A stretch of DNA of 15,792 nucleotides from contig JBIIUJ010000051.1 in NCBI GenBank assembly GCA_044340025.1, forward strand, positions 1 to 15,792, in the 5' to 3' direction. Position 1 is the stretch's first letter. Every line of letters begins with the position of its first letter. The stretch is from JBIIUJ01 sp044340025 (lineage in GTDB: Bacteria; Pseudomonadota; Alphaproteobacteria; Caulobacterales; Aquidulcibacteraceae). This document shows, one piece after another, positions 7,265 through 13,196 of this stretch. Made by a program: the position numbers and the translations under genes. Below the pieces are notes generated by a model, which had not been told where the DNA came from, ran no database searches, and saw nothing but the letters and a program-made list of their open reading frames with translations.

Positions 7265-8239
7265 TTACAGCAAATCTTCGCCCAGCGGCGCGGCCATCGC
7301 GCCGGCCACTAATACATGCAGGTCCTGCCCCTGATACAGCAGCCCGCGGACGCCGGCCGCCGCCGCCGCCTTCAGGTCGGTGTCGCGGTCTCCGACCAGA
7401 AACGAGCGCGCCCGATCGATCGGCTGGTCGGCCATGGCCCGCAAAAGCATGCCGGGCTGGGGCTTGCGGTCGGGATGCTCGCGCGCATACGCCGGCACGG
7501 CGCCGTCTGGGTGGAAGGGGCAGACATAGAAGGCGTCGATGAACGCTCCGGTCGCGGCGAGATCGTCCTGCATCGCCTCGTGAAACCGTGCGACGGCGGC
7601 CTCATCATAGAGCCCGCGCGCCACGCCGCTCTGGTTTGTCACAACAATGGCGCGCCAACCGGCGTCATTGACGGCCCGCACCGCCTCCTGGGCGCCGGGC
7701 ATCCAGACCAGATCCTCCGGCCGATGCGTGTAGCCACGGTCCTGGTTCAGCACGCCGTCCCGGTCGAAGAAGGCGGCGGGCCGCATCCGGATGGAGGCCT
7801 CAACCCCGGAGCTTGTGGCGCCCGACAACACGACCCGGCCCAGCGCGCCATGCGCCGACAGCGCCCGAACAAGCTCGCCCACCCCGCCGCCGGCCGCCAG
7901 GTCCAGCCGCGCCAAAGCCTCGCGCCGCATCAGGCAGACGCTCTGCCCGCAGCTCCCGTCTGCGCCGGCCGCAGTCACGCCCAGCAGCGGCGCCGTTAGG
8001 GCAGGCTCGAGTGCGCGCAGGTTGGCGTCCAGCATCTGATCGGCGTCGATGGCGAGGAAGCGCTCTTCCAGCAGAGGCAGGGCCGCGCGCATGTCCGGAA
8101 CGATCAGGGGCCGGTCAAATCCCTGCCGGCGCAGATGCGCGATCAGATGATCGAGAAGGGCGGCGCCGTCTGCCATCGCGATCCGGCAGGCCGCCAGCGC
8201 CGGACCCGTCGCCAGAACTGCCGCCTGTCGCACCCGCAT
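7265..8239 (-). CDS. Fusion of a degenerate sugar-nucleotidyltransferase domain and a HAD-IIIA (GmhB-like) phosphatase
   Basis: The 324 residues from the ATG at 8239 fall into two parts. Residues 1-150 look like a shrunken nucleotidyltransferase. Segments such as LLDHLIAHLRRQGF (28-41) and RFLAIDADQMLDANLRAL (60-77) recall that fold, but the GG-GTRL nucleotide loop is replaced by ATGPALAAC (10-18) and the PKPLLPV segment is gone. Residues 153-320 are an intact HAD phosphatase: DRDGVLN with nucleophile Asp159 and acid/base Asp161, VVTNQSG with Thr201, Lys259 in DRKP and GDRDTD at 283-288. The closest known type is D-glycero-D-manno-heptose-1,7-bisphosphate phosphatase. The GmhB zinc loop is altered: Cys240 and His243 remain, but the usual Cys-x-Cys is His255-x-Asp257. 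An in-frame ATG at 8320 gives a low-complexity Arg-rich extension, so I prefer 8239. It lies upstream of rfbA in the same direction, which suggests surface-sugar metabolism; the substrate is uncertain. Confidence 0.85.
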   Translation of the reverse strand: MRVRQAAVLATGPALAACRIAMADGAALLDHLIAHLRRQGFDRPLIVPDMRAALPLLEERFLAIDADQMLDANLRALEPALTAPLLGVTAAGADGSCGQSVCLMRREALARLDLAAGGGVGELVRALSAHGALGRVVLSGATSSGVEASIRMRPAAFFDRDGVLNQDRGYTHRPEDLVWMPGAQEAVRAVNDAGWRAIVVTNQSGVARGLYDEAAVARFHEAMQDDLAATGAFIDAFYVCPFHPDGAVPAYAREHPDRKPQPGMLLRAMADQPIDRARSFLVGDRDTDLKAAAAAGVRGLLYQGQDLHVLVAGAMAAPLGEDLL

Positions 8240-8394
8240 GGCGCCGCACTCCGCTCTACGCGGCCTGCCGCTGAGGGCGCGCGCACCACGGGCGGTACTG
8301 GAGCGGCGCGCTCTCTTCAAGCGCGGCGCGGCTCAGCTTGACCGAGCCCCAGACAAGCCCCTCATTGGCCGAAGACAACTCAGGGGAGGGCGCC

Positions 8395-9165
8395 ATGGGG
8401 CGGCTGGCAGGGAAGATGGCGGTGATCACGGGCGCAGCTCAGGGCCTGGGCGAGGCGATCGGGCGCATGTTCGTGCGCGAAGGCGCCAAGGTCGCCCTCA
8501 CCGACGTGAACGAGGCCGGGGTGCGTGCGGTCGCTGACAGCATCAACGCCGCCTATCCCGGACGGGCCTTCGCCTATGCCCACGACGTGCGCCGGGAAGA
8601 CCAGTGGGTGGCGATCCTGGCGCAGGCCAATGCCGCCATGGGCGGCATGAACGTGCTGGTCAACAATGCGGGGGTCGGGTCGCTCGGCTCGGTGGAAGAC
8701 GAAACGCTCGAAGGCTGGAAGCGCGTGATGGAGATCGATCTCGATTCGGTCTTTCTGGGTTGCAAGCACGCGCTCGCCTACATGCGCCCGTATGGACCGG
8801 GTGCGATCATCAACATCTCTTCCATCGCCGGGCTGATCGCGGCGCACAATTACGCCGCCTACAACGCCGCAAAGGCGGGGGTCTGGCTCCTGTCAAAGTC
8901 CGTCGCGCTGCATTGCGCCCGCACCGCGCCAGGCTTTCGCTGCAACTCGATCCACCCGACCTTCATCAAGACCCCAATTCTCGACGGTCTGGCCGGCGCG
9001 CTGGGGAAGGAAGACGCCTATACCAAGCTGGCCCGGCAGGTGCCGCTGGGCCGCCTGGGCGAACCGGACGACGTGGCGTATGCCGCCGTTTTTCTCGCCT
9101 CCGACGAGAGCCAGTTCATTACGGGGTCGGAAATAAAGATCGACGGCGGGATTTCCGCAATGTGA
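8395..9165 (+). CDS. SDR-family NAD-dependent oxidoreductase
   Basis: This is a classical short-chain dehydrogenase of 256 residues, starting at the ATG at 8395 behind a strong GGGGAGG at 8383-8389; an earlier ATG at 8338 lacks such a site. The cofactor motif TGAAQGLG is at 12-19, and Asp37 at the end of the second strand points to NAD rather than NADP. NNAG is at 90-93 and the catalytic Ser143, Tyr156 and Lys160 are present. The family-typical C-terminus GSEIKIDGG is near 244-252. The IHPTFIKTP segment (186-194) resembles hydroxysteroid and cyclic-alcohol dehydrogenases, but the substrate cannot be assigned. It is divergent from the HAD fusion gene and 68 bases upstream of the RibD-like gene. 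Confidence 0.92.
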   Translation: MGRLAGKMAVITGAAQGLGEAIGRMFVREGAKVALTDVNEAGVRAVADSINAAYPGRAFAYAHDVRREDQWVAILAQANAAMGGMNVLVNNAGVGSLGSVEDETLEGWKRVMEIDLDSVFLGCKHALAYMRPYGPGAIINISSIAGLIAAHNYAAYNAAKAGVWLLSKSVALHCARTAPGFRCNSIHPTFIKTPILDGLAGALGKEDAYTKLARQVPLGRLGEPDDVAYAAVFLASDESQFITGSEIKIDGGISAM

Positions 9166-9198
9166 CAAGATGCGACAAGCTTTGAGCAGGCCGTGACA

Positions 9199-9227
9199 TT
9201 GACCCGATTCTATCCAATGTTTACGTT
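9199..9227 (+). promoter_or_regulatory. Possible weak promoter for the RibD-like gene
   Basis: TTGACC at 9199-9204 is followed, 17 bases on, by TACGTT at 9222-9227. The -35 is good and the -10 poor. The 68-base gap is AT-richer than its surroundings, which hints at a promoter rather than read-through from the SDR gene. No FMN-riboswitch-like leader fits in this space. Confidence 0.2.
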
Positions 9228-9233
9228 AGGAAA

Positions 9234-9878
9234 ATGCCGGGGTCATCGCTTGGTCGAGTCTTGAACGATACCGAAGCGATGGCGCGCGCGCTTTTGCTCG
9301 CCCAGCGACAACTCGGCCGGACAGCGCCTAATCCAGCGGTGGGATGCGTCATTCGCGCAGGCGGCAAGGTTGTCGGCGAAGGCGCGACGCAGAAGGGCGG
9401 CCGGCCGCACGCCGAGGCGGTGGCCCTCGCCGCCGCCGGCGGATGGGCCCGCGGCGCCGACGTCTTTGTCACTCTGGAGCCCTGCGCCCATCTCAGCGCC
9501 CGGGGCCCGGCCTGCATCGAGCTTTTGCTTGCCGCGCGTCCCGCGCGTGTGGTGATCGCCATGATCGATCCTGATCCCCGCACGGCGGGCGATGGCGTTC
9601 GGCGGCTGGAAGCGGCGGGCGTCGCGGTGGAGGTGGGCCTTCTGAAGGCGCAGGCGCGCACCCTGAACGCCGGATGGCTCACATGGCTCTCCACAGGCCG
9701 CCCTCTGGTGATGGTGGACCGCGACACCGGCTCCTATGATGCGGACTTCAGCCTTCTGCCCAACGAGAGCTTCGAGGCGGCGCTGGACCGGATGGGCGCA
9801 GAAGGCCTTACCCGCGTGCGCGTCGCGCCTGGAAGCCCCCTGGAGCCGGCCTTGCGCGGCCGCGGCCTGATCGACTGA
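9234..9878 (+). CDS. RibD-like pyrimidine deaminase with a truncated reductase domain
   Basis: Residues 12-150 form a complete RibD-type cytidine-deaminase-like domain: APNPAVGCVI at 31-40, the zinc and catalytic pair His59/Glu61 in HAEAVAL, and PC...C with Cys84 and Cys94 in PCAHLSARGPAC. The linker LNAGWLTWLSTGRPLV (145-159) is where full-length RibD (about 360 residues) enters its reductase domain. Here only about 55 residues follow, and they resemble the very end of that domain (GLTRVRVAPGSPLEPALRGRGLID). About 130-150 residues of reductase core are therefore absent. Deamination in riboflavin synthesis or of a related pyrimidine is plausible; reduction is not. The start at 9234 has TAGGA just upstream; 9279 is an alternative. 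No other rib gene is nearby, and the stop lies four bases from the converging TetR stop. Confidence 0.85.
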   Translation: MPGSSLGRVLNDTEAMARALLLAQRQLGRTAPNPAVGCVIRAGGKVVGEGATQKGGRPHAEAVALAAAGGWARGADVFVTLEPCAHLSARGPACIELLLAARPARVVIAMIDPDPRTAGDGVRRLEAAGVAVEVGLLKAQARTLNAGWLTWLSTGRPLVMVDRDTGSYDADFSLLPNESFEAALDRMGAEGLTRVRVAPGSPLEPALRGRGLID

Positions 9879-9882
9879 TCGT

Positions 9883-10506
9883 TCAGGCGGCGTAGGCCCG
9901 CACGAAGGCGCGCGCCAACTCGTCCAGATAGGCCGACATATCCACCCCGCCGTCGTCGGCCCCGCCCAGCAACTGCTGATGCAGCGTCATGGACAAGAGA
10001 GGCGCAAACAGAAAGGCGGCGGCCGCGCGCGTGTCGCACGGGCGCATTTCGCCGCGCGTCACATGCTGATCAAGCCGCTTGGCCAGCGCTTCGATGGACG
10101 GGTCGAGCACGCTGCGACGGTAGGCCTGGCCGGGCGTGGGATGGCTCACGCCTTCGATCACGCCGAAGGCATGCGCCTTGATGAAGCCGCCATGCTCCAT
10201 CCCGGCGCGTGACAGATCGAGATAGGCGCGCACCGACGCCTCAAACCCCAGCTCTGTCTCGCGCACATAGGCCCAGAATGGCGCGCCACGGGCGCCGATC
10301 TGCTCGATCACGGCGCGCACCACGCCCTCACGATCACCAAAATAGTGCCGCAGGGTCGGCTCCGATACGCCCGCGACAAGCGTCATCTCGCGCAGGCTCA
10401 TGCGCCGCAGATCACCCGCCAGCGCATGCTGGGTGAGCTTTTCGGCGAGATCGATGCGCTTGGCGGTATAGTCCGGGCTGCGCGTGCCTTTGGGCCGTCC
10501 CCTCAT
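9883..10506 (-). CDS. TetR-family transcriptional regulator
   Basis: The 207-residue protein has a typical TetR N-terminal helix-turn-helix at about 15-66, with MSLREMTLVAGVSEPTLRHYFGDRE at 36-60 in the recognition region. A helical, Ala-rich C-terminal ligand/dimer domain follows. The basic start MRGRPKGTR is common in the family. The ATG at 10506 is preceded by GACGAT but has only a weak Shine-Dalgarno. It is divergent from the outer-membrane protein gene at 10637, and the shared 130-base gap holds inverted and direct repeats that could be its operators. Regulation of itself and of that neighbour is the usual arrangement and is inferred here. The inducer is unknown. Confidence 0.9.
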   Translation of the reverse strand: MRGRPKGTRSPDYTAKRIDLAEKLTQHALAGDLRRMSLREMTLVAGVSEPTLRHYFGDREGVVRAVIEQIGARGAPFWAYVRETELGFEASVRAYLDLSRAGMEHGGFIKAHAFGVIEGVSHPTPGQAYRRSVLDPSIEALAKRLDQHVTRGEMRPCDTRAAAAFLFAPLLSMTLHQQLLGGADDGGVDMSAYLDELARAFVRAYAA

Positions 10507-10551
10507 GGGATCGTCTTAGCCCGGAACGCGCGCCATCGCCAACGCCCCTGC

Positions 10552-10608
10552 GACGTCGATATCGCGTCATAACAATGTGAACTATGCAATATGAAAGACG
10601 CAATATCG
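10552..10608. promoter_or_regulatory. Paired inverted operator-like sites between the TetR gene and the outer-membrane protein gene
   Basis: CGATATCGCGTC at 10557-10568 and GACGCAATATCG at 10597-10608 are reverse complements in 11 of 12 positions, with centres exactly 40 bases apart. Thus the motif GACGCRATATCG occurs once on each strand. The left copy is itself nearly palindromic: GACG, one extra T, then CGATATCG and CGTC at 10552-10568. TetR-family proteins bind such dyads, so these are candidate operators; binding is inferred. Confidence 0.4.
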
Positions 10609-10614
10609 AAAGAG
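10573..10614 (+). repeat. Three degenerate 14-bp tandem repeats
   Basis: CAATGTGAACTATG (10573-10586), CAATATGAAAGACG (10587-10600) and CAATATCGAAAGAG (10601-10614) follow without gaps; the third aligns to the second with a one-base shift. The block is AT-rich within GC-rich DNA and ends 10 bases before the Shine-Dalgarno of the outer-membrane protein gene. It is probably part of the promoter/operator region. Confidence 0.45.
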
Positions 10615-10624
10615 GGCTCTGGAT

Positions 10625-10630
10625 AAGGAG
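10625..10630 (+). promoter_or_regulatory. Ribosome-binding site that decides the start of the outer-membrane protein gene
   Basis: AAGGAG abuts the ATG at 10631 and lies 6 bases before the in-frame ATG at 10637. Only the second has workable spacing, so translation should start at 10637 (MKLVLSM). Confidence 0.75.
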
Positions 10631-10636
10631 ATGGGC

Positions 10637-11437
10637 ATGAAACTGGTTCTTTCCATGGCGGGGGCGGCTCTGGCCGTGCTGCTTCCGGCGGCGTCTCTGG
10701 CGGCGGGTCCCCAGCAGGGCCGGCTGACCGGCACGATCGGGGTCGGCGTGGAAGCCTTCGGCGGCGGCGATCTGCATGGCGGCGCCCGCGGCCGCGCGGC
10801 CAGCCTTCAGTCGCTGAACCCGGCTCTCCCAGCGGTTCCCGCTGACCTGAATATCGAGGCGCGCGAGTATGGCGATGTCTATGACGCCCCGCCCGCCCTC
10901 ACTGCGGAACTTGCCTATGGGCTGAGCGATCAGATCGAGCTTGTCGGCGCGGTATCCTACAGCACGGCCGATGAAGGCCGCGTCCAGGTCGGCTCCGCCT
11001 TCGTGCCGGCGCTCAACGCGACCCTGCCGGTGTTTGGCCAGTTCGGCGAGCTTTCCACAATCGCGGTGGAGGCCGGTGCGCGCTTCTATCCCGGCGGTGA
11101 AGGGGCGATCCGTCCGTTCGTTGGCGCCCGGGCCGGCTTTGTCCGGCAGGATTCCGTGAATGCGACCTTCACGATCCCCGATGCGCCGGCCGGCGGCATC
11201 ACGCTGCGCAACGTACCGTTCTTTGACGAAACCACGATGCTGACCGCCGGGCTGGAAGGCGGCGTGGCGGTCGCCTTCGGTGACGCCATCACCGGTGGCG
11301 TCAGCGTCGCCGCCCGCTACATCGGCGAAGCCGACGGCAACGATAGCGCGATCGGCGGGCTGGGGCTCGCCTCCATCAATGACGGAACCGAGCGCTGGAC
11401 CTTCCCGGTTCAGGCCCGGCTCTCCTTGCGCTTCTGA
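10637..11437 (+). CDS. Small predicted outer-membrane beta-barrel protein
   Basis: The product has 266 residues. Residues 1-21 are a signal peptide (Lys, then a hydrophobic core, then ASLAA). The mature part has many alternating polar/apolar stretches with repeated starts such as LTAELAYGL, ELVGAVSYS, IAVEAGARFY, RPFVGARAGFV and GGVSVAARYIG. It ends in LSLRF, a C-terminal aromatic typical of barrels recognised by the BAM machinery. An 8- to 10-strand porin- or OmpA/OmpW-like barrel is likely. No specific family is recognised and no ligand motif is seen. The TetR gene reads away from it across a repeat-rich gap, so it is probably a TetR-controlled envelope protein. Two hairpin arms overlap its stop codon. 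Confidence 0.8.
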   Translation: MKLVLSMAGAALAVLLPAASLAAGPQQGRLTGTIGVGVEAFGGGDLHGGARGRAASLQSLNPALPAVPADLNIEAREYGDVYDAPPALTAELAYGLSDQIELVGAVSYSTADEGRVQVGSAFVPALNATLPVFGQFGELSTIAVEAGARFYPGGEGAIRPFVGARAGFVRQDSVNATFTIPDAPAGGITLRNVPFFDETTMLTAGLEGGVAVAFGDAITGGVSVAARYIGEADGNDSAIGGLGLASINDGTERWTFPVQARLSLRF

Positions 11438-11467
11438 TCGGGTCTCCCCCCAAACCGCCCGATCAGA
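11433..11467. terminator. Bidirectional hairpin between the outer-membrane protein gene and mocA
   Basis: TCTGATCGGG at 11433-11442 and CCCGATCAGA at 11458-11467 form a perfect 10-bp inverted repeat with a 15-base loop containing a C-run. The left arm contains the stop codon of the plus-strand gene, and the mocA stop lies 21 bases to the right. The placement between converging genes supports a shared terminator, although there is no T-tract. Confidence 0.5.
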
Positions 11468-11487
11468 CCGCTGGCCGGGCGCGGCGC

Positions 11488-12078
11488 TCACCCCCCTGCG
11501 TCGCGTCCGGTCAGCGCTGCGGCCAGATCGGCTGGCGTGTCGATGTCGTGCAGCACGCCCCGGTCCTGTGTCGCCACAAGACGCACCGCCGCTTGCCGCG
11601 CCAAAAGAAGTCCCCGCGCGCCGCGGTCGCCTGTAAGGTGCATCGCGTCTGCGACGGCTGCCCGGCCCAGCGCCACCGGATTGCCCCACTGGCCGTTCCA
11701 CGCCAGCACAGCGGCATAATCCCCGGGCTGGATCGCGGCGGCCAGACGCGCAATCGTTTCCGGCCGCACAAGCGGCATATCGGCCAGCGCCACCACGATC
11801 GCATCGGCCTCCGGCCCGATCGCGGCAAGGCCAAGCCGCAGCGAGGACGACAGCCCCTCCTCGGGCGCGGGATTGATCGCAAGCCGCGCCGCCGGCCCGA
11901 ACAGAGCCGCCGCCGCCGCCGCATCGCCGGTCACCACCTGCGGCCCAGCCACGCCCGAGGCGGCCAGCGCCTGGTAGCTGCGCCGCGCGATGGGGTCTCC
12001 GTCCAGCAGGGCGGCCAGCTTGTCCGCTCCGAAGCGCTGGCTGCGGCCAGCGGCCAGAAGCAGACCCGCAATTTTCAT
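11488..12078 (-). CDS. mocA: Molybdenum cofactor cytidylyltransferase-like protein (MocA/MobA-like NTP transferase)
   Basis: MocA-type enzymes add CMP to molybdopterin to make the cytosine-dinucleotide cofactor of xanthine-dehydrogenase-family enzymes. From the ATG at 12078 the protein has 196 residues. LLLAAGRSQRFGADK at 6-20 is the nucleotide loop, with the AAGRS form typical of MocA rather than the AGGxSxRMG of MobA. LADMPLV carries the metal-binding Asp100, GNPVAL is at 132-137, GDRGAR at 150-155 and DIDTPADL at 178-185. The ATG overlaps the upstream xdhC stop in an ATGA, which fixes the start. Adjacent XdhC supports a role in molybdenum-hydroxylase maturation. No hydroxylase subunit is in the window. 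Confidence 0.88.
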   Translation of the reverse strand: MKIAGLLLAAGRSQRFGADKLAALLDGDPIARRSYQALAASGVAGPQVVTGDAAAAAALFGPAARLAINPAPEEGLSSSLRLGLAAIGPEADAIVVALADMPLVRPETIARLAAAIQPGDYAAVLAWNGQWGNPVALGRAAVADAMHLTGDRGARGLLLARQAAVRLVATQDRGVLHDIDTPADLAAALTGRDAGG

Positions 12079-13067
12079 CCCGCCGGCCGCGCCCGCCACG
12101 CCTGAACCACGCCGGCGAGAATGGACAGGGCGATCTCGTTGGCGGTTGCAGCCCCGATCTCCAGCCCGACTGGGGCATGCAGACGCCCGATTTGTTCCGG
12201 CGAAAGGCCGGCCGCCGCCAGTCCTTCCCGCCGCATTTCCACGCGCCGGCGACTGCCCAGCGCGCCGACATAGAACGCCGGCGACCGCAGGGCCGGGATC
12301 AGGGCGCGGGCGTCGAGATCCAGCTCGTGCGTGGTCGCGACCAGCGCGGTCCAAGCGTCAAGACCGATGGCGCCCAACGCCGCTTCCGGTCCCGCCGTCA
12401 GATAGCGCCCGGCCAGACCGGGCGGCGGCGCGTCGGGCCCCTTCGGCCGGATCAGCGCAGCCTCCAGGCCCAGCGCCTCCGCCAGCCGCGCGCAGGCAAG
12501 CGCCACCGGATCGCCGCCCACAAGGATCAGCCGGCAGGCCGGGGAAAGCCGCTTCCAGAACCGCGACCGGTCCGGGCTTGCCCCTGCTTTGCCGGCGCCG
12601 GGCGCCTCCGGGGCCGTCGCCCGCCCGGCCCTGTCCAGCCGCGATACCCACACGATCGGCCGGCGCGCACGCCAGGCCGCCAGGGCCTCGATCACCGCCG
12701 GGCAATCGGCCGGCGCGCGTTCCACCGCCACTTCAATGCGCGTGCCGCACACAAGCTGGATGTCGAAAAACGGGCTGCCCGCGCCAAACACCAGCCGTCT
12801 GGGGACGCCAGAGGCCAGCACCTCCCGGCCGATGGCGGCCACGGTCGCCTCCACGCAGCCGCCCGAGACATAGCCCACGCAATCGCCATTCGCCGGGATC
12901 AGCATCTGTGCGCCGGCCGGGCGGGGGGAGGGGCCGTCGGTGGCGATCAGGGTGGCGATCGCGACCGCCTCGCCAACGGCCTGCCGCTGCGCCCAGGCCG
13001 GCCGGATGTCGTCCTGAAGGCCGTAGAGGGGCCAGTCGGGCCAGTCGGGCGGCGGCGCTGCGTCCAT
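12075..13067 (-). CDS. xdhC: XdhC/CoxI-family molybdenum-hydroxylase maturation factor
   Basis: XdhC proteins bind molybdenum cofactor and support its sulfuration and insertion into xanthine-dehydrogenase-like enzymes. I start at the ATG at 13067, giving 330 residues; the same frame stays open far upstream but there it only mirrors the protease gene on the other strand. The N-terminal CoxI domain shows ATDGPSPRPAGAQMLI at 42-56 and GYVSGGCVE at 65-73, with Cys107 in LVCGTRIEV. The C-terminal Rossmann-like domain starts at LILVGGDPVAL (180-190), where the usual GAG is GGD. It then has THELD, FYVGALGSRRR (265-275) and HAPVGLEIGAATANEIALSI (297-316), hallmarks of the family. The Shine-Dalgarno is weak. 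It is coupled by an ATGA to mocA. Confidence 0.92.
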   Translation of the reverse strand: MDAAPPPDWPDWPLYGLQDDIRPAWAQRQAVGEAVAIATLIATDGPSPRPAGAQMLIPANGDCVGYVSGGCVEATVAAIGREVLASGVPRRLVFGAGSPFFDIQLVCGTRIEVAVERAPADCPAVIEALAAWRARRPIVWVSRLDRAGRATAPEAPGAGKAGASPDRSRFWKRLSPACRLILVGGDPVALACARLAEALGLEAALIRPKGPDAPPPGLAGRYLTAGPEAALGAIGLDAWTALVATTHELDLDARALIPALRSPAFYVGALGSRRRVEMRREGLAAAGLSPEQIGRLHAPVGLEIGAATANEIALSILAGVVQAWRARPAG

Positions 13068-13122
13068 GGGCCCGCGAGATAGCGGCTTAAGGTTACCGAG
13101 GTAAAGCGCGCGCCCGTCAAAC

Positions 13123-13152
13123 TTGAAGGATTCCGCCGCCGGAGCCTTAAAA
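13123..13152 (+). promoter_or_regulatory. Possible promoter of the subtilisin gene
   Basis: TTGAAG at 13123-13128 is followed after 18 bases by TTAAAA at 13147-13152, in the 123-129-base gap between divergent xdhC and the protease gene. Both boxes are partial matches. A short inverted repeat (GCCGG at 13138-13142, CCGGC at 13153-13157) overlaps the second box. Confidence 0.22.
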
Positions 13153-13196
13153 CCGGCTGAGTAAGACATCTCCCGCGAACGCCTTGGGGGATGGAC

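Noticed and set aside
8303..8330. Direct GCGGCGCG repeat 20 bases apart and a 6-bp stem at 8307-8325 between the HAD fusion and SDR genes
   Set aside because: The region is extremely GC-rich, so short repeats and stems are expected by chance; no promoter boxes line up with them.
10412..12271. 619-codon open frame on the minus strand across the TetR, outer-membrane protein and mocA genes
   Set aside because: It is antisense to the outer-membrane protein gene and out of frame with mocA and tetR, with an Arg/Gly-rich composition typical of a mirror frame in GC-rich DNA and no start context.
13031..13049. Tandem 9-bp GCCAGTCGG duplication
   Set aside because: It lies inside xdhC and encodes a repeated Asp-Trp-Pro near the N-terminus; likely a small coding duplication.
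11990..13090. 366-codon plus-strand frame over xdhC
   Set aside because: Its composition is almost entirely Arg, Pro and Ala, and it lies antisense to a well-supported gene.
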